A stretch of DNA of 5,082 nt. Source: Flavobacteriales bacterium (GTDB lineage Bacteria; Bacteroidota; Bacteroidia; Flavobacteriales_D; Sanyastnellaceae). Of this stretch, positions 1 through 5,082 are shown one piece after another. Numbering within the stretch: the first letter of the stretch is position 1; the number at the start of each line of letters is the position of its first letter. The notes under the pieces are model-generated. The model searched no databases, was not told the origin of the DNA, and was given only the letters and a program-made list of their open reading frames with translations. The stretch covers positions 1 to 5,082 of the forward strand of contig JANRAA010000144.1 of the NCBI GenBank assembly GCA_030728235.1, in the 5' to 3' direction. Made by a program: the position numbers and the translations under genes.

Positions 1-639
1 CAAGTGGATACACTTGGCAGTGCTTCAGAGAACGCCTTGACGCTTACCAATACGCGGATTGAAAACATGGGGGTTATTGGTCTGTACGGACAAGGAGCGA
101 GTATCTACGGGAATAACAATTTGATTACCAACTGCGGACAAAGTTGCGCCAATTTGGGCATAGGAGGGAAGTACCAGTTTGAGTATTGCACATTTGCGAA
201 TTACTGGACCGGTTCGAATAGGCAGACGCCGACATTGAGTTTGAGTAATTACTACTTGACGAGCACAAACCAAGTCATCGTAAGGCCCTTAACAGACACC
301 TTCTTTTACAATTGTATCATTTGGGGCAACAACGCCGGATTGACTGATTTCGGAGAGTTGTTGGTAAGCATGGAAGATAGCGGAAATCCACAGTATCAAT
401 TTAGCTACTGCGCGGTTGATTCTGAGACATCGACAGCAGATGGTGCGAATTATTTGGGTGTCGTAAATGGGGCGACACCGCCATTCGTTGCTGCTGGCGA
501 GGGTGATTTTCACCTCATTTCGAGTGCTAGCTCTACCTGGAATGGTGGTCCAATAAGCACTTCAGCAACCCCGTTTTTGGATTTAGACCAACAATTTCGG
601 GTATTGCCCGGGCGAAAAGGCTGTTTCGAAGGACAGTAA
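1..639 (+). CDS. Parallel beta-helix repeat surface protein, C-terminal part (5' end outside window)
   Basis: The reading frame is open from the first base (first codon CAA) and ends at TAA 637-639, giving 212 visible residues; the true start is upstream. The GTG at 4-6 is only an internal codon. The protein has short repeated rungs with Asn turns and stacked Cys, Phe and Tyr residues, for example LTNTRIENMGVIGLYG, NNLITNCGQ, YCTFANYW (about 62-69) and NCIIWGNN (about 104-111). This is the pattern of right-handed parallel beta-helix proteins. The end, with GDFHL, then LDLDQQFRVLPGRKGCFE, matches the usual closing part of Bacteroidota beta-helix proteins (D-F/Y-H-L ... D-x-x-x-R-x-x-P-x-x-G-x-x-E). 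From memory, complete relatives are lipoproteins of roughly 450-500 residues, so about half is missing here; that length is recall, not measured. No type IX secretion C-terminal domain follows. The location is probably the outer membrane or cell surface, and the function is unknown. The gene is probably not cotranscribed with the downstream operon, but this is not proven. Confidence 0.85.
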   Translation, partial: QVDTLGSASENALTLTNTRIENMGVIGLYGQGASIYGNNNLITNCGQSCANLGIGGKYQFEYCTFANYWTGSNRQTPTLSLSNYYLTSTNQVIVRPLTDTFFYNCIIWGNNAGLTDFGELLVSMEDSGNPQYQFSYCAVDSETSTADGANYLGVVNGATPPFVAAGEGDFHLISSASSTWNGGPISTSATPFLDLDQQFRVLPGRKGCFEGQ

Positions 640-657
640 TCAAAGGTTCGTTTTTCA

Positions 658-690
658 CTTGGTAGTGGCTTAAAAAAATCGGTAATTTCG
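658..690 (+). promoter_or_regulatory. Candidate Bacteroidota-type promoter for the lipoprotein-ABC operon
   Basis: CTTG at 658-661 and TAATTTCG at 683-690 are separated by 21 bases. The primary sigma factor consensus in Bacteroidota is TTTG (or TTG), about 19-21 bases, then TAnnTTTG. Each box has one mismatch to it. A start just downstream would leave a leader of roughly 40 bases before the ATG at 739. This is a match by eye in an AT-rich gap and is only suggestive. A second half-match, GACCTTTG at 717-724, has no good upstream box at the right distance. Confidence 0.3.
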
Positions 691-700
691 GAAACCTATC

Positions 701-722
701 AAGGTCATTCGCGTAAGACCTT
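701..722 (+). promoter_or_regulatory. Small inverted repeat in the leader before the lipoprotein gene
   Basis: AAGGTC (701-706) and GACCTT (717-722) form a perfect 6-base inverted repeat around a 10-base loop. AGGT at 702-705 could instead pair with ACCT at 694-697 across a 4-base loop, so two exclusive hairpins are possible. There is no T-tract after it, so it is not a standard intrinsic terminator. It ends 16 bases before the ATG and could be a leader hairpin or an operator half-site pair, but a chance match of this size is plausible. Confidence 0.25.
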
Positions 723-738
723 TGTAATAAACCACTCT

Positions 739-1632
739 ATGAAACGGATTATTTATATTCTAGCCCCAGCAATTCTGTCGGTGCCCCTGTTAACAGGATG
801 CGCTGATGAAGGCGCACAAAATGCTCAAGACGAGTCAACAGTTACCGTTGATGAAGCACAAAATGCAGTTACCTCTTCTTTGGTGAAGATCGACAGTGAG
901 ATTTTTTCTCTTCCATCGCCAATTCAAACGGCGATATTGATGCACAAAAAGGAGATTTCCTACAGAGAGGAACTTCTGAATCCACTGGCAAACGAAAAGA
1001 AATACATCAATCAGTACCAGAAATCACTGAACATGGGAGTGTATGGCGCCGATTTGGCATATCTCTCAAATTTCAATAATTCTCAGAAGAAGCTCGACTA
1101 CTTTAAAGTGGTTGAGTCGTTGGCTACTGATCTCGATATTCGCAACAACATTGATCAATCTTTGATCGATCGCTTTGCAAAGAATATCGACGTCCAAGAT
1201 TCATTGTACAAGCTCAATGCCGACCTGTTTAAAGCAGGAGATAAGTATTTGAAGCAAAATGATGAAGACGAAGTAGCAACATTGATTCTAGCAGGTGGCT
1301 GGGTAGAAGCACTTTACCTGGCAATTGATGCGGCGAAACAAGATGATAGTTTCAAAACCCGCATTGGTGAGCAAGGGTTCGCAGTGAACTCACTTGTCAA
1401 TCTTTTGAAAAAACATGATAGTCCACAAACAATAGAATTAGCCGGTAAAATGGCAGAGTTGTCGAAACAATTTGAAGGACTCGTAATTAACTACGCTTAC
1501 GTGAAGCCGATAACAGATGCGGCAGATAAAGTAACGTATTTGAATTCAAAATCGAATGTCCAGATCTCAGAAGAGCAACTTGCAGAAATTGCACGTCAAG
1601 TGACAGAAATTAGAAAGTCGATAACTCAGTAA
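739..1632 (+). CDS. Conserved Bacteroidota lipoprotein of unknown function
   Basis: This 297-residue protein starts with a lipoprotein signal peptide: KR at 2-3, a hydrophobic core, then the lipobox L18-T19-G20-C21. Mature C21 is followed by A-D-E, an acidic start that in some Bacteroidota lipoproteins acts as a surface-export signal; surface exposure here is inference. An acidic, low-complexity linker (about 22-45) is followed by a body predicted helical throughout, with stretches such as LNMGVYGADLAYL (about 95-107) and LILAGGWVEALYLAI (about 183-197). I recall similar sequences as uncharacterised conserved proteins of Bacteroidota, and I see no enzyme motif. The ATG is the natural start because the signal peptide begins there; no Shine-Dalgarno is visible, which is common in this phylum. 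It is first in an apparent three-gene operon, with the next start 9 bases after its stop. It probably is an envelope partner of the ABC transporter, perhaps a periplasmic or outer-membrane docking protein. This role is inferred only from context. Confidence 0.93.
   Translation: MKRIIYILAPAILSVPLLTGCADEGAQNAQDESTVTVDEAQNAVTSSLVKIDSEIFSLPSPIQTAILMHKKEISYREELLNPLANEKKYINQYQKSLNMGVYGADLAYLSNFNNSQKKLDYFKVVESLATDLDIRNNIDQSLIDRFAKNIDVQDSLYKLNADLFKAGDKYLKQNDEDEVATLILAGGWVEALYLAIDAAKQDDSFKTRIGEQGFAVNSLVNLLKKHDSPQTIELAGKMAELSKQFEGLVINYAYVKPITDAADKVTYLNSKSNVQISEEQLAEIARQVTEIRKSITQ
804..866 (+). repeat. Imperfect direct repeat in the lipoprotein linker
   Basis: Positions 804-824 and 849-866 share TGATGAAG followed by CACAAAATGC; the first copy has three extra bases (GCG) between the two halves. 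The copies are 45 bases apart and in frame, encoding DEGAQNA and DEAQNA. This looks like a small in-frame duplication in the disordered acidic linker just after the lipid anchor. Confidence 0.6.
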
Positions 1633-1635
1633 GGA
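1631..1635 (+). promoter_or_regulatory. Shine-Dalgarno-like site for the small secreted protein
   Basis: AAGGA lies 6 bases before the ATG at 1642 and overlaps the stop codon (TAA 1630-1632) of the lipoprotein gene. The spacing suits ribosome binding and supports this start. The overlap suggests coupled translation of the two genes. Such a clear site is less usual in Bacteroidota; a weaker AAGG (2077-2080) stands 10 bases before the ABC transporter start, and none is seen before 739. Confidence 0.5.
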
Positions 1636-1641
1636 AACATC

Positions 1642-2058
1642 ATGAAGAATTTTTTGACACTTGCCGCCTTCTTTGCGGTGTTATCTATACAGACTGCCAC
1701 TGCTCAATGCGACGAAATCGCTGATCAGTGCGAGATGAACCTCGCTAAAGAGTATATCTCAGACGGACAGTTTTACAGAGCATTGTTGTACAATGATCAA
1801 GTGGCCGAGTTTGAACTCAGCTTGTTTGGTGGAAACACATACAGAATAGCCGCTTGCAGCGGAATGGATTCTGGGAATTTGGTTTTCAGATTGTACGATC
1901 AAGAGCATAACCTATTGTTCACAAGTAGCGACTTTAGCAATGCGCCGTATTGGGATTTCGTTGTAGAAAACACCATGCAGTGTACCATCGAAGCACAGCT
2001 CGATTTGAACAAACAACAGTCTGGCTGCGCCGTACTATTGATAGGATTCAAGAAGTAA
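1642..2058 (+). CDS. Small secreted cysteine-containing beta-rich protein of unknown function
   Basis: The protein has 138 residues and begins with a signal peptide (K2, hydrophobic core 4-16) ending A19-T20-A21, where signal peptidase I should cut. The next residue is Q22, as expected from the Bacteroidetes 'Q-rule', in which N-terminal Gln becomes pyroglutamate. The residue before C23 is Gln, so this is not a lipobox and the protein should be soluble in the periplasm or exported. The mature part of about 117 residues is beta-rich with alternating hydrophobics (YRIAAC, LVFRLYD, LLFTSSDF, CTIEAQLDL) and ends AVLLIGFKK. Five cysteines are at 23, 30, 72, 114 and 129. I recall similar Bacteroidota proteins with a D-x-Y/N core strand, LYD motif and C-terminal L-x-GFK/R ending, all uncharacterised. 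It lies between the lipoprotein and the ABC transporter, 9 bases after the former and 32 bases before the latter, so it probably works with them as an envelope subunit or binding protein. A lectin-like or carbohydrate-binding fold is possible but not shown. Confidence 0.9.
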   Translation: MKNFLTLAAFFAVLSIQTATAQCDEIADQCEMNLAKEYISDGQFYRALLYNDQVAEFELSLFGGNTYRIAACSGMDSGNLVFRLYDQEHNLLFTSSDFSNAPYWDFVVENTMQCTIEAQLDLNKQQSGCAVLLIGFKK

Positions 2059-2090
2059 GATCACAATAACAATATTAAGGTCAAACAACG

Positions 2091-5082
2091 ATGAGTGCAG
2101 GAATTCTCCGAGCATTAATGCAGCTTTTTGCCATAATCGCCCGTGAAGGTGGTGATGGTAAAAATGGCAATGGAGGTCGCGACATCGTAGCTGTATTCCT
2201 GCGTCAGCAGCTGAACAAAGAGCTTGTTCAACAGTATTTGAAGATGTATGAATCTTTCATAGAAGAGTTCAATACACGCAAAAATGCTGGGTCTGACACA
2301 CGCAAGAAACGCATTTCACTGAACTCCGTTAAAGTTCTTCGCATTTGCACACGCATCAACGAAGAGCTAGCGCAGAAAGAGAAGTTCTATGCCCTTGTTC
2401 GGGTGATGGAATTCATCGTTGCTTTTACCGATACAACAGAGCAAGAGTGGGAGTTTGTAGAAACAGTTGCCGATACTTTTAACATCGACAAGGAAGTCTA
2501 CAACGGTATCAAAAGTCTCATCACCGCCGATTCAGAATCGCTTATCGATTCAGAGAATTTCCTGATCATCAAGAATGGACAGAAAGGGGATTTGGTGAAA
2601 TCGAGATTTTTGAAATCTGATGGAATGCAAGGAACAGCAATCCTTTTCCACATTCCGACCGACAATCTTTTCTTTCTAAGGTATTTTGGAAGCGACGACT
2701 TGTACTTAAACGGACAAGTTTTGACAGGATCAAGTGCTCAAGTATTTACTCAAGGAGCGAGTATCCGTGGACCGAAAATTACACCGATTTACTACAGCGA
2801 TGTCATTCACGGGTTTTTATCCGACTTGGATGAATCGCATATCGTGTTTAAAGCTGAGAACGTATCTTACCATTTCGAGCGTCAGAAGAAACAAGCTTTG
2901 CACCAACTGAGCATCGTAGAAACTTCAGGCAATCTCATTGGTATAATGGGAGGAAGTGGATCAGGGAAATCGACCTTGCTAAACGTATTAAATGGTAACC
3001 TCGTTCCGACCTTTGGATCTGTAAAAATCAACGGAATTGATGTCCACCACGAAAGCGACAACCTTGAAGGCGTTATCGGCTATGTAGCACAAGACGACCT
3101 ACTTATAGAAGAGTTGACTGTTTTTCAGAACCTGTTTTTCAATGCAAAACTTTGCTTCGGAGACAAAGGAGAAGTTGAACTTGTAGCGATAGTAGAACAG
3201 ACATTACAGCAACTGGGTCTTTTTGAAACAAGAGATTTACGCGTTGGTTCGCCGTTGGATAAAACCATTTCGGGCGGACAAAGAAAGCGACTGAATATAG
3301 CCCTAGAGCTGATTCGGGAGCCAAGTGTACTTTTTGTTGATGAACCTACAAGTGGTTTGTCTTCTCGCGATTCTGAGAACATCATGGACCTTCTCAAAGA
3401 GCTCACGCTTCGCGGGAAATTGGTTTTTGTTGTTATTCACCAGCCATCGTCAGACATCTTTAAGATGTTCGATAAACTGTTTTTGCTTGATCAAGGAGGT
3501 TATCCCATCTATTATGGTAACCCTGTTGAGAGTATCATTTACTTCAAGCGATTGGTGAATCACGTGAACCTTACTGAAAGTGAGTGCGCGCGCTGTGGAA
3601 ACGTCAATCCCGAACAAATTTTCAATATCATCGAATCGAAAGTGGTTGATGAATATGGAAATCTAACAGAACACAGGAAGATATCTCCTCATGAGTGGAA
3701 TAACTTCTTCAACGTATACATTGGAAACCAGATCAAAGTAGAGCCAGGAGAGGTTGATGCTCCAAAGTCGAATTTTAGTATTCCAGGCAAGTTGCGCCAA
3801 TTGGTGGTATTCTTAAAGCGCGATTTCCTTGCGAAGTTGTCGAACAAACAATACATGCTCATCAATTTGCTTGAGGCACCAGCCTTGGCACTTTTGCTTA
3901 GCTTTTTTGTCAAGTTCTACGTCAGCGAGCGCGGTGAAGAAGTGGTTTACACCTTCCGCGAGAGCGACAATATTCCGCAGTTTCTTTTTATCTCAGTCAT
4001 TGTGTCTTTGTTTTTGGGGCTTACAGTTAGTGCCGAAGAGATCATTCGCGATCAGAAAATGTTGCGCAGAGAGAAGTTTTTGAATCTATCGAAGAACAGC
4101 TATTTGTTTGCGAAGATCGGCATCATGTTTACCATCTCTGCCGTGCAAACCATGAGTTATGTCATTATTGGAAATACCGTTTTGGGAATTTCCGACATGA
4201 TTTTGCCCTTCTTTTTAATCTTGTTTTCGACCTCTTGTTTCGCTAACCTACTGGGCTTGAATATTTCTGCAAGCTTTAATTCAGCGAAGGTTATCTACAT
4301 TTTGATTCCGATCTTGATTATCCCACAATTGCTCTTTAGTGGAGTAATCGTGAAATTTGACAAGTTGTATCCAGCATTTGCGTCACAATCAGGGGTTCCA
4401 ACAATTGGAAACGTGATGGCTAGCCGCTGGGCCTATGAAGCACTTGCTGTGTATCAGTTCAAGAACAATAGGTACGACAAGCAGTTTTTCGATTACGACA
4501 CCCGCGTTAGTCAGTTTAGTTGGAAACGAGATTTCTGGACCAAGGAAATGCGTTCGATCATCACCGATTCACGCAAACTCATAGAAAGTGGAGCCAATCA
4601 GGCACAACTAGAGGAGAATGCGAACATCTTGTTCAACGAGATGCAGAAAGAAGTGAAGACTGTGAAAGGATTTTCACCATTGTATTTGGATGGCGACAAG
4701 GCACTGACACAAGTCAAACTCGATAGCATAGAAGCGTCAATTGATTTGTTGTACGAGTATTACAAGGCCAACTACCGACAGGTGGTGCGTGAGAAAGACG
4801 CCATGAACAACAGACTAACGGCGACAACAGCGGCGCGTGATTCAATGATTGCGACGAAAGATAAGTACCACAACGATCGCTTAGAGGAATTTGTAACCAA
4901 CAGCAGCGATATTAAACGTTTGGTGACATATGAGGGCGAGTTGGTGCAGAAGATCGATCCGATTTATCAGATACCTGTTCACAAGAGCTTTTTCGGCGCG
5001 CATTTTTACTCGCCATCAAAACGATTCTTTGGAACACAGGTGACCACGTTCTCAGCGAATATTGCAGTCATCTGGCTGATGA
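2091..5082 (+). CDS. Large ABCG-like ABC transporter, fused ATPase and ABC-2 membrane domain with extra N-terminal and periplasmic domains (3' end outside window)
   Basis: An open frame of 997 codons runs from ATG 2091 off the right edge. Residues 1-140 are helical and recall TerB-like domains (LMQLFAIIA...VAVFLRQQL, then LVRVMEFIVAFTD...FVETVADTFNI). Residues about 155-255 are beta-rich and somewhat FHA-like (LYLNGQ, GASIRG, PIYYSD). Both labels are tentative. The ATPase, about 250-480, has aromatic Y260 as the likely A-loop, Walker A GGSGSGKST (287-295), Q-loop Q334, signature SGGQRKR (394-400, the ABCG style), Walker B VLFVDE (413-418) and H-switch H450. S424 replaces the usual D-loop Asp. 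A CxxC (C499, C502) follows. The membrane part has likely segments near 589-610, 630-650, 676-695, 703-727 and 733-755, then an extracytoplasmic helical loop of about 230 residues, and a last segment from about 985, cut by the window end. This is an ATP-driven inner-membrane transporter, probably an exporter or mechanical envelope machine that works as a dimer. The substrate is unknown. From recall, Bacteroidota relatives are a little over 1,000 residues, so little is missing. Confidence 0.95.
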   Translation, partial: MSAGILRALMQLFAIIAREGGDGKNGNGGRDIVAVFLRQQLNKELVQQYLKMYESFIEEFNTRKNAGSDTRKKRISLNSVKVLRICTRINEELAQKEKFYALVRVMEFIVAFTDTTEQEWEFVETVADTFNIDKEVYNGIKSLITADSESLIDSENFLIIKNGQKGDLVKSRFLKSDGMQGTAILFHIPTDNLFFLRYFGSDDLYLNGQVLTGSSAQVFTQGASIRGPKITPIYYSDVIHGFLSDLDESHIVFKAENVSYHFERQKKQALHQLSIVETSGNLIGIMGGSGSGKSTLLNVLNGNLVPTFGSVKINGIDVHHESDNLEGVIGYVAQDDLLIEELTVFQNLFFNAKLCFGDKGEVELVAIVEQTLQQLGLFETRDLRVGSPLDKTISGGQRKRLNIALELIREPSVLFVDEPTSGLSSRDSENIMDLLKELTLRGKLVFVVIHQPSSDIFKMFDKLFLLDQGGYPIYYGNPVESIIYFKRLVNHVNLTESECARCGNVNPEQIFNIIESKVVDEYGNLTEHRKISPHEWNNFFNVYIGNQIKVEPGEVDAPKSNFSIPGKLRQLVVFLKRDFLAKLSNKQYMLINLLEAPALALLLSFFVKFYVSERGEEVVYTFRESDNIPQFLFISVIVSLFLGLTVSAEEIIRDQKMLRREKFLNLSKNSYLFAKIGIMFTISAVQTMSYVIIGNTVLGISDMILPFFLILFSTSCFANLLGLNISASFNSAKVIYILIPILIIPQLLFSGVIVKFDKLYPAFASQSGVPTIGNVMASRWAYEALAVYQFKNNRYDKQFFDYDTRVSQFSWKRDFWTKEMRSIITDSRKLIESGANQAQLEENANILFNEMQKEVKTVKGFSPLYLDGDKALTQVKLDSIEASIDLLYEYYKANYRQVVREKDAMNNRLTATTAARDSMIATKDKYHNDRLEEFVTNSSDIKRLVTYEGELVQKIDPIYQIPVHKSFFGAHFYSPSKRFFGTQVTTFSANIAVIWLM

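Noticed and set aside
25..513. Two minus-strand open frames opposite the beta-helix gene
   Set aside because: They are low-complexity shadows with no start signals or family features, while the + frame shows clear beta-helix rungs.
651..680. Possible intrinsic terminator after the beta-helix gene (CACT 656-659 and AGTG 664-667 flanked by T and A runs)
   Set aside because: The stem is only four bases plus a wobble pair, and the flanking T run is on the wrong side for the + strand. It is too weak to call.
1147..1176. Cluster of GATC/TTGATCAA palindromes in the lipoprotein gene
   Set aside because: Short palindromes within coding sequence, explained by Asp, Gln and Ile codons; no regular spacing to suggest a protein-binding array.
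2059..2090. Possible internal promoter between the secreted protein and the transporter
   Set aside because: The 32-base gap is AT-rich but contains no TAnnTTTG box or upstream TTG at suitable spacing, so operon readthrough is the simpler view.
3125..3406. Minus-strand open frame of 93 codons opposite the ATPase domain
   Set aside because: It lies fully inside the well-supported transporter frame, has no recognisable protein features and is a shadow frame.
4520..4726. Plus-strand open frame of 68 codons in another frame inside the transporter loop
   Set aside because: The main frame continues without a stop through this region and the alternative peptide has no coherent features.

Overview
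The window looks like Bacteroidota DNA, most likely a Flavobacteriales-type marine or environmental bacterium. The evidence is the protein families: a beta-helix protein with a Bacteroidota-style C-terminal end, a secreted protein with Gln right after the predicted signal peptidase I site, an ABC transporter type I associate with this phylum, and genes mostly without strong Shine-Dalgarno sequences. Base composition is moderate. No RNA genes, insertion sequences, CRISPR arrays, phage genes or origins are visible. All four genes are on the + strand, packed with short gaps.

Positions 1-639 hold the C-terminal part of a parallel beta-helix surface protein whose start lies upstream of the window. 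A 99-base gap (640-738) follows. It has no clear terminator, but it contains a weak candidate Bacteroidota-type promoter and a small hairpin just before the next gene.

Positions 739-5082 look like one operon of three genes: a 297-residue lipoprotein, a 138-residue small secreted beta-rich protein starting 9 bases after it, and, after a 32-base gap, a very large ABC transporter that runs off the right edge (997 codons visible). The transporter is a fusion: an all-helical N-terminal domain resembling TerB, a small beta-rich domain, an ABCG-like ATPase with all nucleotide-binding motifs, and an ABC-2 type membrane domain. A helical extracytoplasmic loop of about 230 residues separates its fifth and last membrane segments.

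The likely logic is an inner-membrane ATPase with a big periplasmic domain, working with one lipid-anchored and one soluble envelope protein. The cargo or effect is unknown. None of the three proteins matches a family with a function I can name. The set resembles conserved but uncharacterised Bacteroidota proteins, and it is the best candidate here for an undescribed system.
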